Shown one piece after another: positions 1-7,724 of a DNA stretch of 64,000 nucleotides. The DNA is from Nodularia sp. (in: cyanobacteria) (GTDB taxonomy: Bacteria > Cyanobacteriota > Cyanobacteriia > Cyanobacteriales > Nostocaceae), in the NCBI GenBank assembly GCA_007692755.1, contig REBL01000256.1, forward strand, positions 1 through 64,000. The letters are read 5' to 3'. How positions within the stretch are numbered: position 1 is the first letter of the stretch; each line of letters starts with the position of its first letter. The notes beneath the pieces were generated by a model. That model had not been told where the DNA came from. It ran no database searches and worked only from the letters and a program-made list of their open reading frames with translations. A program made the position numbers and the translations under genes.

Positions 1-203
1 GCCGGATGCGTGGTTTTGCTTTTGTTGAAATGGATACAGAAGCAGAAGAAACAGCTGCCATTGAAGCACTAGATGGTGCTGAATGGATGGGTCGCGGACT
101 GAAAGTTAATAAGGCTAAACCCAAGGAAGACAGAGGTTCCTTTGGCGGTGGTAACAGAGGAGGAGGATATGGTGGTGGAGGTGGTGGACGTAACCGCTAC
201 TAA
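1..203 (+). CDS. Glycine-rich RRM RNA-binding protein, 3' end only
   Basis: The reading frame is open from the window edge, so the true start lies outside. The visible part holds the RNP1 core of an RNA recognition motif (RGFAFVEM), the end of the RRM ([16 protein letters not shown]), and a short Gly/Arg-rich tail ending in GGGGGRNRY. This is the layout of cyanobacterial Rbp proteins, small single-RRM proteins that bind RNA and often accumulate at low temperature. An ATG inside RNP1 should not be taken as the start. A good terminator follows. Confidence 0.85.
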   Translation, partial: RMRGFAFVEMDTEAEETAAIEALDGAEWMGRGLKVNKAKPKEDRGSFGGGNRGGGYGGGGGGRNRY

Positions 204-384
204 ACTTCACAACTAAAAATTTCATTTAGGAAATTACCAAACATAAATTAGCTAATATTTGTAGGGTGTGTTACGGCATTGAATCTCAGGGCTTTGCCTG
301 TGTAGTCGCGACTGACCGTCGCCCGGTGCAATATCTGAGCCTACAGATTGGTTATTTTGTTAGTTGGAATTTTCTGAGGGTACA

Positions 385-416
385 AAAAAGTCAGATTTTG
401 AATCTGGCTTTTTTGC
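385..416 (+). terminator. Rho-independent terminator
   Basis: An A-rich stem with arms near AAGTCAGATT and AATCTGGCTT and a three-base loop ends in a run of T. It lies about 180 bases after the rbp stop and before the next promoter region. Confidence 0.75.
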
Positions 417-501
417 GTAACTATAGATGAACTTGTGATCAACATTTGTCAAATGCTACCGTCTACAAATCAATGATAGGAGTTAAGGACTTTCTTTCAC
501 T

Positions 502-2550
502 ATGAAGCGTAGACACAAAGTAGCATACAGCCTGACATCACTCATCAGTGTCAGCTTAATATCTCACTTGATTGCACCGAATTCTGCCATTGTGGCTGCA
601 CCACCGAGAAACCCAGACAAAACTGTAAATTGTGAGATTTTAGTCGTGGGTGGTGGACTCTCTGGTGTCGCGACAGCTTACGAGGGTTTACTAGCTGGGC
701 GCACAGTTTGTCTCACAGAAATAACCGATTGGTTGGGAGGTCAAATTTCTTCTCAGGGAACATCAGCATTAGATGAACGCCCCACCCAGCGTAGTCGCCA
801 ATTTTATTCTCGCGGCTACTTGGAATTGCGAAATCGTATTGAACGCAAATACGGTAAACTTAACCCTGGGGATTGCTGGGTAAGTGACTCTTGCTTTCTG
901 CCTCGTGATGCTCACACCATTATGACTCAGATGCTGAAAGATGCCCAGAGAAAGGGTAGAGGCAAGTTAGAATGGTTACCCAATACGGTAATTAAGGATT
1001 TAGAAATTACACCTTCTACAGTTGAGGGTGGTGGACAATTAATTAGTAGCGCGATCGCAATTCAACATCAACCAGCACCAGGCGCACCACCTCATAACAC
1101 CTTCACTTTATCTCAAACCATAGAAGATGCTTATCGCTACGAAAACTCATCTAGGTTTACCAAAAATATTATTCGCTTAGTTCCCCAAAAGAGCCAAGGG
1201 AATGCCCCAAAATGGTACGTTGTCGATGCCAGTGAAACCGGGGAAATTATCGCCCTTGCTGATGTTCCCTACCGTTTAGGTATTGATCCTCGTTCCCACC
1301 TGGAACCTTCTTCTTCCAGCGCCCAAAACGATCCTTATTGTACCCAAGGCTTTACTTACACTTTTGCAATGGAGGCTACCAAAGAAGCACAACCCCAAGA
1401 AATGCCCCCATTTTATCCCCAATATTCCCCATATTTCAGTTATGAATTAGAGCGACTGGCAAGCTTTGACTTAGTTTTCACCTATCGCCGCATTTGGAGT
1501 CCACAACAGGGAGAGCCTGTAACCTTCCGTGGTGTAAGGTTTTCTGCTCCCACACCAGGGGACATTTCCATGCAAAATTGGACTTGGGGTAACGATTATC
1601 GCCCCGGAACCGCCCAAGATAACCTAGTTTACACGCGCCAACAGTTACAAGGTGCTGGACAGTTGCAACCAGGGGGATGGCTGGGGGGACTGCGGACAGA
1701 AAGCCTCCGCAAAGGTGAGGAAATCTCACTTTCGTACTATTACTGGCTAGTAGCTGGAACTACAGATTCTCAACTGGGTGAGGGAGTAAAACAGCAACAC
1801 CCAAATAATCGCTTTATATCCGGCTTAAATTCCCCAATGGGAACAGCGCATGGCTTATCAAAATATCCCTATATGCGCGAAGGACGGAGGATAATTGGCC
1901 GTCCCAGTTGGGGGCAACCAGAAGGGTTTACGATTTGGGAAACTGATATTTCTCGCCGCGACTACAACGATGAGTATTATCGCAATACACTACCGGCGGC
2001 TATGTACCGGAGATTACAAGCTACACTAGCCGGATTGGAAGCAGTATCTGTACTTACAGGTAGAAAGCCTCCCGAACAAGTTATGCGGCGGACTCGTTCG
2101 ACTATTTTTCCTGATTCTGTAGGTATTGGTCACTATGCCATAGACTTCCATCCTTGCATGGAAAAAAGCCCCCCAGAAGCCCCAGGGAATAGAGAACGTC
2201 CCGGAGAAAGGCGCGGTGCGGGTCAAGCTTATCCCTTCCAAATTGCCCTCAGAGCCATGATTCCCCAGAAAATCGACAATTTGATTGTAGGGGGTAAAAG
2301 TATCGCTACCAGTCACATCGCTGCGGCTGCCTATCGGGTACACTCATTTGAATGGTCTGCTGGTGCTGCGGCGGGAACTACTGCGGCTTTCTCTTTAAAA
2401 AATGAAGTTGCACCTTATCAACTGGTAGAGGATTTACCGAGACCAGCACCACAATTACAAGCTCTCAAACGTCTGTTGCAGCAAAATGGCAACCCGACAG
2501 CTTTTCCTGATACTTCAATTTTTAACGAAAACTGGGATAATTGGCGTTAG
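502..2550 (+). CDS. Secreted FAD-dependent oxidoreductase
   Basis: This 682-residue protein starts with a basic, hydrophobic signal peptide (residues 1-32, cut probably near AAPP). A dinucleotide-binding Rossmann motif follows at about 47-56 (VVGGGLSG), then a WLGG-Q segment typical of the FAD_oxidored family. The C-terminal IVGGKSIATSHIAAAAYRVH closes the FAD site. The family includes tricarballylate- and xanthan-lyase-annotated oxidoreductases, but no substrate can be read from the sequence. It is probably exported with FAD bound or loaded in the periplasm. It stands alone, with a repeat-rich gap on its 3' side. Confidence 0.8.
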   Translation: MKRRHKVAYSLTSLISVSLISHLIAPNSAIVAAPPRNPDKTVNCEILVVGGGLSGVATAYEGLLAGRTVCLTEITDWLGGQISSQGTSALDERPTQRSRQFYSRGYLELRNRIERKYGKLNPGDCWVSDSCFLPRDAHTIMTQMLKDAQRKGRGKLEWLPNTVIKDLEITPSTVEGGGQLISSAIAIQHQPAPGAPPHNTFTLSQTIEDAYRYENSSRFTKNIIRLVPQKSQGNAPKWYVVDASETGEIIALADVPYRLGIDPRSHLEPSSSSAQNDPYCTQGFTYTFAMEATKEAQPQEMPPFYPQYSPYFSYELERLASFDLVFTYRRIWSPQQGEPVTFRGVRFSAPTPGDISMQNWTWGNDYRPGTAQDNLVYTRQQLQGAGQLQPGGWLGGLRTESLRKGEEISLSYYYWLVAGTTDSQLGEGVKQQHPNNRFISGLNSPMGTAHGLSKYPYMREGRRIIGRPSWGQPEGFTIWETDISRRDYNDEYYRNTLPAAMYRRLQATLAGLEAVSVLTGRKPPEQVMRRTRSTIFPDSVGIGHYAIDFHPCMEKSPPEAPGNRERPGERRGAGQAYPFQIALRAMIPQKIDNLIVGGKSIATSHIAAAAYRVHSFEWSAGAAAGTTAAFSLKNEVAPYQLVEDLPRPAPQLQALKRLLQQNGNPTAFPDTSIFNENWDNWR

Positions 2551-2727
2551 GGGCGAACAATTTTAGATTTTAGATTTGGGACTTGGGATTTGGGATTGAC
2601 CCCATAGATAAATCTAGGGGCTAGGGCTGTTCCTAGTCGATACTCCCCATTCCCTACTCCCCAGACAATAGACTAGACTAGTTATTTGTAAGTGTAGTTT
2701 TGCAAAATCCTGTTGGCTAATTGTTTT
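2551..2727. repeat. Short intergenic repeat stretch (AGATTTTAGATTTGGGA type)
   Basis: Degenerate heptamer-like repeats (TTTAGATTTTAGATTTGGGACTTGGGATT) are followed by a CCCCATTCCCTACTCCCC stretch. Similar low-complexity sequence occurs between many Nostocales genes. No gene is seen here. Confidence 0.5.
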
Positions 2728-3054
2728 ATGGTTACAAGACTTTCAGCAGCTGTATATGGAGCGAGTACAGCACCAACGGTAACTCCTGGAAAGACTACTG
2801 AAGTTATCCGCAAGACTTATCCAAATTATAAGGTGATTGTTTTAAACGATGACTTTAATACTTTTCAACACGTGTCTGAGTGTTTGATGAAGTATATTCC
2901 GGGAATGACAGGTGATTTGGCTTGGGACTTAACTAATCAGATACATTATGATGGGCAAGCTGTTGTCTGGGTAGGCCCCCAAGAACCAGCGGAACTGTAT
3001 CATCAACAACTACGTCGAGCTGGTTTAACAATGGCACCTTTAGAAGCGGCTTAA
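2728..3054 (+). CDS. clpS: ATP-dependent Clp protease adaptor ClpS
   Basis: ClpS family protein of 108 residues from the ATG. A longer frame would need an upstream TTG at 2713, which I do not favour. The core YKVIVLNDDFNTFQHVSECLMKYIPGMT contains the N-degron-binding NDD/F motif, and the basic N-terminal extension contacts ClpA/ClpC. It delivers proteins with destabilising N-termini to ClpCP. Cyanobacteria usually carry two clpS paralogues, and I cannot say which this is. The DUF2103 gene follows after five bases, so the two are probably cotranscribed. Confidence 0.88.
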   Translation: MVTRLSAAVYGASTAPTVTPGKTTEVIRKTYPNYKVIVLNDDFNTFQHVSECLMKYIPGMTGDLAWDLTNQIHYDGQAVVWVGPQEPAELYHQQLRRAGLTMAPLEAA

Positions 3055-3059
3055 TTATT

Positions 3060-3380
3060 ATGGGCAAACCCGCGAAAGACGCTTCTGGCAAAGATGGCAG
3101 ATTAGTCTGGAATCATTCAACTCATCTCTCTGGTCTCATCCCAATTTTGGAACGTCTCTGTCAGCAGGATGGGATTCAAACTGTCACTCCAGGCGTTATT
3201 GGGCGGGCTAAAGGCCATTGTCCAAAAATGCAACTGCGTGTATCTGTACCGATTCGAGGTGGTTATAAAGTCATAGCGCGTCAGGGTAAGACTGTACAAG
3301 AGGTTTTTATCCTGACCACTTTAGATCAGGATAAATTTAAAGATTCCATTGCGATCGCCATGAAAATAAAATCAGCCTAA
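3060..3380 (+). CDS. DUF2103 predicted metal-binding protein
   Basis: A protein of 106 residues resembling the cyanobacterial DUF2103 family, annotated as predicted metal-binding. The GRLVWNHSTHLSGLIPILERL segment and the Gly-rich VTPGVIGRAKGHCPKMQLRVSV segment are the conserved parts; His20, His23 and the HC pair are candidate ligands. It begins five bases after clpS, which suggests one transcript, but no functional link is known to me. Confidence 0.7.
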   Translation: MGKPAKDASGKDGRLVWNHSTHLSGLIPILERLCQQDGIQTVTPGVIGRAKGHCPKMQLRVSVPIRGGYKVIARQGKTVQEVFILTTLDQDKFKDSIAIAMKIKSA

Positions 3381-3419
3381 TAATCTATTGTCCATCGTGC
3401 ATCGATTGTTGAAGATTGG

Positions 3420-3740
3420 CTATTCTTCTACTTGGCGGACTGAAAATTTGTGTAATGGCAAACTGAGGACGCAAGAGAAAGTTAAGAAGTATGACAAAGC
3501 TATAGTCATTTTCACAGACATGAGTACAGTTTCCCAGTCTGGTAAAATCAGCTTTTCCAGCCCAAAAGCACAACAGTAAACCAGCCAGTAAGAGAAACTC
3601 ATTCTAAAGAGAATTTTCTCTGTTTCTTCTAGATTATCTTTTGGCTGTTTGCGATCCCAAAGTAATAGCAGACCAGCAACACAAGCAACAAAGGATACAG
3701 CAACTACAAATTCGTGGCACATTAAATTCATTGAATGCAT
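3420..3740 (-). CDS. Hypothetical small membrane protein
   Basis: Not recognised. The frame encodes 106 residues with three likely membrane segments (about 10-28, 47-66 and 74-94) separated by short charged loops. The opposite-strand frames in the same place look non-protein-like, so this is the best candidate. A possible AGGAAAG lies further than usual from the first ATG; a second ATG is three codons in. Confidence 0.45.
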   Translation of the reverse strand: MHSMNLMCHEFVVAVSFVACVAGLLLLWDRKQPKDNLEETEKILFRMSFSYWLVYCCAFGLEKLILPDWETVLMSVKMTIALSYFLTFSCVLSLPLHKFSVRQVEE

Positions 3741-3902
3741 TTGCGTTGATCCAATACTTTCCTGATGAGATTCAGTCTAAAGGAATATTCTCACGATCCC
3801 CAAAATATATTTACAAACTGCAATAGAACACTGCAATTAACTTTAAGTAATGCAACGAAAGTTTGAGTTAAATTAAGTTGAATAATTTAAACAATTTTTA
3901 AT

Positions 3903-4046
3903 TTAAATTAAATACTTTTGTAAAGCAAGTCTAAGCTCTGGCTTAGTTAGTTTATCGATTCTTTTGAGAGTCTTTTATTTTGTCCTTCCTTGCCAGTAGT
4001 GATAATTAGCCCAAGCCTCATCAGTCCATGCCCACATTCTAGTCAT
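3903..4046 (-). pseudogene. Remnant of YoeB-type toxin gene
   Basis: The ATG at 4046 overlaps the antitoxin stop (ATGACTAG), the usual yefM-yoeB arrangement. The frame reads MTRMWAWTDEAWANYHYWQ, matching the YoeB N-terminus (W-x-x-E-A-W-x-D-Y-x-Y-W-Q), and stops at 3975. A shifted frame continues as KKTLKRIDKLTKPELRLALQ and ends at 3903. The piece before KPEL fits the YoeB helix, and KPEL fits a later part, so an internal stretch is also missing. The catalytic C-terminal residues are gone. I infer a frameshift plus deletions; the toxin cannot be active. Confidence 0.7.
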
Positions 4047-4293
4047 CTAGCAAATCTCGCTCTACCACTTTCCCCTGCTTAAATTGAGCAATAGAACGTT
4101 CTAAATGGGCTGAATTTGCCGGAGACTTCAATAAATGCACAGTCTCCATCAGACTATTGAAAAATTCTAGCGACATCACCACCGCATCATCTGCATCTCG
4201 TCTGGTGATAATTGTATAGTCAGCATCTTCCGTCACCTGATCTAAGACTGTTTTTAGATTATTTCTTGCTTCGCTAAAAGAAATAATTTTCAT
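4039..4293 (-). CDS. Phd/YefM-family antitoxin, orphaned
   Basis: An 84-residue antitoxin. The N-terminus MKIISFSEARNNLKTVLDQV is the DNA-binding Phd/YefM fold, followed by D-x-x-I-I-T-R-R and the VVMSLEFFNSLMETVHLL helix. The acidic tail (GKVVERDLLDD) is the part that wraps the toxin. The YoeB partner gene directly downstream is broken, so this antitoxin is orphaned. It could still repress its own promoter or protect against a YoeB encoded elsewhere. Confidence 0.85.
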   Translation of the reverse strand: MKIISFSEARNNLKTVLDQVTEDADYTIITRRDADDAVVMSLEFFNSLMETVHLLKSPANSAHLERSIAQFKQGKVVERDLLDD

Positions 4294-4519
4294 CTGGGGT
4301 AAATTGTACTGTTTATTGTAAAAATTTAGCGTTTTTTTCCAGATTTCACAATAATCACAAGAAAAGAGCGAATCGTGTAGAAACCACTTGACTCAAATAG
4401 TATTAAGGACTGATAAAGTAAACATATTACGTTATCCTTCATACCAATTGCTAATTATTTTTTAAAAGCGCACAAACTACAACTTCACAAAAGCTTGAAG
4501 TGAACAAAATAGGTGAGAT

Positions 4520-4948
4520 TTAGACAAGACTGTAAGGATTCATAATTTTCACTGGTGTCAGTTTAAAATCATCAACATTGCGGGTAACTAAAGTCAATTT
4601 ATGATGATGTGCTGTTGCAGCAATCAGACTATCCATTACAGCTAATTTTTTACCTTTCAATTCGGCATTTGCAGAAAATATAGCCCAATTATCTAAAATA
4701 TCATCGTTTAGCGGTAAAATATGAGAAGAAAATTCAATTTTTACTTTTTGCAGCCATATTTTTAGTTTTTGATATCGTTCAGGTTGTGAGTCTTGGATTT
4801 TATAAATCCCTTTTTTTATTTCAGCGATGGTAATACTACTTAAAAATAGTTGTTCAATTGATTGCTGATTAAACCATTGACTAACTTGGGGGTTGGGAGC
4901 TTTTTTAACAAACTCAGACATTACACAGGTGTCAATTAGATAAGTCAT
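4520..4948 (-). CDS. vapC: PIN-domain toxin (VapC/FitB type)
   Basis: A 142-residue PIN ribonuclease. The acidic Mg-binding residues are visible at Asp6 (LIDTCVMSE), Glu43 (ITIAEIKKG), Asp106 (AVMDSLIAATA) and Asp126 (TRNVDDF), so the site looks complete. VapC enzymes cut tRNA or rRNA; the target here is unknown. It overlaps the antitoxin gene upstream by four bases (ATGA), which gives coupled translation. Confidence 0.88.
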   Translation of the reverse strand: MTYLIDTCVMSEFVKKAPNPQVSQWFNQQSIEQLFLSSITIAEIKKGIYKIQDSQPERYQKLKIWLQKVKIEFSSHILPLNDDILDNWAIFSANAELKGKKLAVMDSLIAATAHHHKLTLVTRNVDDFKLTPVKIMNPYSLV

Positions 4949-5175
4949 AGTTCAACAGTCCTGCCTGTGTCTCTATCACGTTCAAACAATGAGGCGATAT
5001 CATCTTCGGCAGATTCGTCGTCTATAAAACGTAGTCGCTCAAATAAAGGCAGTTCTTTTTTTTGTTGCTGCAAGTAATTGGATAATATTTTAATGACTGC
5101 TTCCTGTGGATTTTCATAGTGACTGACTGCGATAATTTCATTAATTAGTTCATCATCTATTGTGATCATGGTCAT
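4945..5175 (-). CDS. vapB: VapB-type antitoxin
   Basis: A 76-residue protein directly before the PIN toxin. The N-terminus (TMITIDDELINEIIAVSHYENPQEA) looks like the ribbon-helix-helix-like VapB class, and the C-terminus (DIASLFERDRDTGRTVEL) is the charged toxin-binding tail. It likely neutralises the toxin and represses the operon. A second ATG two codons in could be the true start. Confidence 0.8.
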   Translation of the reverse strand: MTMITIDDELINEIIAVSHYENPQEAVIKILSNYLQQQKKELPLFERLRFIDDESAEDDIASLFERDRDTGRTVEL

Positions 5176-5370
5176 GGCTTTGTCCTCGGTTGTGTAAAAT
5201 AAATTTAATGCAATCTGAATAATTTTTTAAGCTGATTGCATACTTGTAGAAATAAATCCTGTTTTTATTTTACGCATGGATGTGGTTTCTCGTTACGAAT
5301 CTGCGTGCGAGTAGCAATGGAACCAAAATGTACGCTGTTAGCTAAGATTAAATTCACCTGATAAATATGA

Positions 5371-5841
5371 CTAATGCTCACAAGCAGCAATACTTACCCA
5401 GGTGCTAGAACCATCAGCCCAATGTTCTTTTTTCCAAATAGGGGCATTATGTTTAAGAGTATCAATAGCATAACGACAAGCTTCAAAGGCTTCACTACGA
5501 TGCGGACACCCAACGGCTACTAAAACGCTGATTTCTCCCACTTGCAAACGCCCGACGCGATGATAAATTACTACCCGCTTCACATCAGACCAAGTGGAAC
5601 GAATATCAGCCGCAATTTGATAAAAAACTCTTAACGCCATTGGTTCATAAGCTTGATATTCTAAGGCAATCACAGGTTGTCCATCGGTTTGATTGCGAAC
5701 CATTCCACTCATTACGACTACCGCACCATTGGCTGCGTCGTTGGCTTTGGTGTAGATTTCTTCTAGGGATAATGGCGCAAAGGTGATGGCAAAACTATCT
5801 TCGGTTTTTGGTTTAATTGCGGAGGTGAGTGTATTGGACAT
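5371..5841 (-). CDS. moaE: Molybdopterin synthase catalytic subunit MoaE
   Basis: 156 residues, the family's usual length. Conserved features are GAVVVMSGMVRNQTDG, LEYQAYEPMA, VVIYHRVGRLQVGE, VGCPHRSEAFEACRYAID, and the catalytic lysine region PIWKKEHWADGSSTWV. With MoaD it transfers sulfur to precursor Z to make molybdopterin, the cofactor of nitrate reductase. No moaD is adjacent. It lies 41 bases after panE on the same strand and may share its transcript. Confidence 0.93.
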   Translation of the reverse strand: MSNTLTSAIKPKTEDSFAITFAPLSLEEIYTKANDAANGAVVVMSGMVRNQTDGQPVIALEYQAYEPMALRVFYQIAADIRSTWSDVKRVVIYHRVGRLQVGEISVLVAVGCPHRSEAFEACRYAIDTLKHNAPIWKKEHWADGSSTWVSIAACEH

Positions 5842-5882
5842 GGTAGTTTCACGCAGAGGCGCACCAGGCGCAGAGAGAGTAA

Positions 5883-6824
5883 TTAAGCAAGGGTGTTTCT
5901 TTGATTCAGGAATTTTAGTTGATGATACATACAGCTAATTTGCGGTAAGTTTACACCTACTGCTTGGGCTTTTTTTAAGGGATTTCCGAAAATTGCTTCT
6001 ACTTCTAAGGGTCGGCGTTCATCATAGTCAATTTTCATGCTGGTACGGTAAGGTTTCATTTTGAGTGTGTAATTCAGCATGGTTTGGATGAATTTGTCAG
6101 GAATGATCCGGCCGGAAGTTTTCGCGCCAGCTGCGACTTCGTTCATCAATTGTTCAACTAATTTCCGGGTGTTAGCATCCGCCATTAATTCGTCTGTTGT
6201 CGCATTGAGGATTACAGATAGCCCGTTATAGGGTATATTCCATACCAGTTTTTGCCAACGCGCCAGCAATAAATCTGCGGCTAATTCAATGGGAATACCA
6301 GCATTTTGAAAGTCATCAGCAATCTGCTGTATTTTGTTTGTAATCGGATGAGGTTGATATTCCGGGGTATATTCACCCAGGGTAATTTTTCCATAATCTA
6401 AGTGATGAATATGCCCTGGTCCCACTTTATTGGAACATAGAAAACATAATCCACCAATAATTTGAACATTGTTGGCAATTTGGGCAATGTCTTCTTCTAC
6501 ACCCAATCCATTCTGCAATACTAATACTACTCCACTATCTTTAACTACAGGTGGTAATAATTTTGGTAGTAAATGGTTTTGAGTCGTCTTTAGTGCCACT
6601 ATGACTACATCACATTTTGGCATCTGGTTGACATCGTTGTAGGCGTTAACTTGGGGAAGGGTGAAATCACCATCTTTTGATTCGACAAATAAACCAGATT
6701 GGCTGACGTGTTCGTAATCACTCTTAAGCAAAAAGTGGACATCTATACCAGCTTGTTGCAATTTAGCGCCATAAAATCCACCTAATGCACCAGTTCCGAG
6801 GATGGCGTACTTGGGTTCATACAT
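5883..6824 (-). CDS. panE: 2-dehydropantoate 2-reductase
   Basis: 313 residues with an N-terminal NADPH-binding Rossmann fold (AILGTGALGGFYGAKLQQAG, residues 7-26) and the C-terminal ApbA/PanE helical domain (LLLARWQKLVWNIPYNGLSVI, then the PYRTSMKIDYDERRPLEVEAIFGNP substrate loop). It reduces ketopantoate to pantoate in vitamin B5 and CoA synthesis. The conserved lysine in ARWQKLVWN is present. moaE follows on the same strand. Confidence 0.9.
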   Translation of the reverse strand: MYEPKYAILGTGALGGFYGAKLQQAGIDVHFLLKSDYEHVSQSGLFVESKDGDFTLPQVNAYNDVNQMPKCDVVIVALKTTQNHLLPKLLPPVVKDSGVVLVLQNGLGVEEDIAQIANNVQIIGGLCFLCSNKVGPGHIHHLDYGKITLGEYTPEYQPHPITNKIQQIADDFQNAGIPIELAADLLLARWQKLVWNIPYNGLSVILNATTDELMADANTRKLVEQLMNEVAAGAKTSGRIIPDKFIQTMLNYTLKMKPYRTSMKIDYDERRPLEVEAIFGNPLKKAQAVGVNLPQISCMYHQLKFLNQRNTLA

Positions 6825-7168
6825 TTCTTATACACATAATTCTCTTTTAGATGATCATAAAGCGATGCCCGACCGCCCCATCGACAGTTAACTTTTTGTA
6901 ACCAAATTTTAATATATTTTACAATAATTTAATGATTGGGAAATAAAAAATGCCTCGGTTTTAGCAGCAGAAATCGGGTAAAAGTTCCCCGGCGTAATTT
7001 AAGATTATCTGATGATTACTATAGATAGGATGAGAATTTTTTTAAAGAGTTTAAATTATGTTACATAAGCGGAGTAATCACTTTAGCCATGTGTTACAGT
7101 GAATTCAAATATCTAAAAATATGTTTATTTCTTATTTTTAAGATATTAACATTAATCCCACTAAATTA
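6825..7168. other. Gene-free gap before a small membrane protein gene
   Basis: 344 AT-rich bases between divergent genes, presumably holding both promoters. I see no RNA gene, no strong hairpin and no tandem repeat. Confidence 0.4.
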
Positions 7169-7504
7169 ATGCTTGATTTCAATGTCTTAGCTGAATTCTC
7201 CCGTACCAATTGCACAGGTATTTGTGCATTTCTTGTCCCAGCCAACATAATTGCTACATCGTTGACAATTATCCTCACAGTAATGCGTCGCCCCATAAAT
7301 CAAGTGTGGAAATCGGTGGGACTTGCCAGCATCTTCGCTTTGGTGATGGTACTGCACGTATTTACTTGGTTTATGATTGGCGTGGTCATGTGGCCTACTT
7401 ATATATTATTGTCTCTAGCAATCAGCTGTTTGCTGACTAATTTTGCAGCCGTTCTATGGCACAAGTACCATCTTCGCAATCAGAGTCAGACTCAAGGCGC
7501 TTAA
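7169..7504 (+). CDS. Hypothetical small membrane protein
   Basis: Not recognised. 111 residues with three probable membrane helices (about 18-40, 47-68 and 70-94) and a basic C-terminal tail. It starts at an ATG after an AT-rich leader. An overlapping frame at 7210-7440 has poor composition and is treated as a shadow. It stands alone between panE and the CHAT gene. Confidence 0.55.
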   Translation: MLDFNVLAEFSRTNCTGICAFLVPANIIATSLTIILTVMRRPINQVWKSVGLASIFALVMVLHVFTWFMIGVVMWPTYILLSLAISCLLTNFAAVLWHKYHLRNQSQTQGA

Positions 7505-7724
7505 AATTGGCGCATAAATACAGCAGTTTGCAAGTGAGTGAAGTCTTATGAAATTTGCTGTATTTATTGTTTGCACTTAGACAATAATTCTCTACTCTTC
7601 AAAATATCCAAAAGCTAGGCGTTGCTGAACTTGAAGATGAAATGCCAAAATTACATTTTTTTAACTCTTGTTCTCTGCGCCTTTGCGTAGCCGGAAAAAG
7701 CTATATCCTCCATTAAGGACATTC

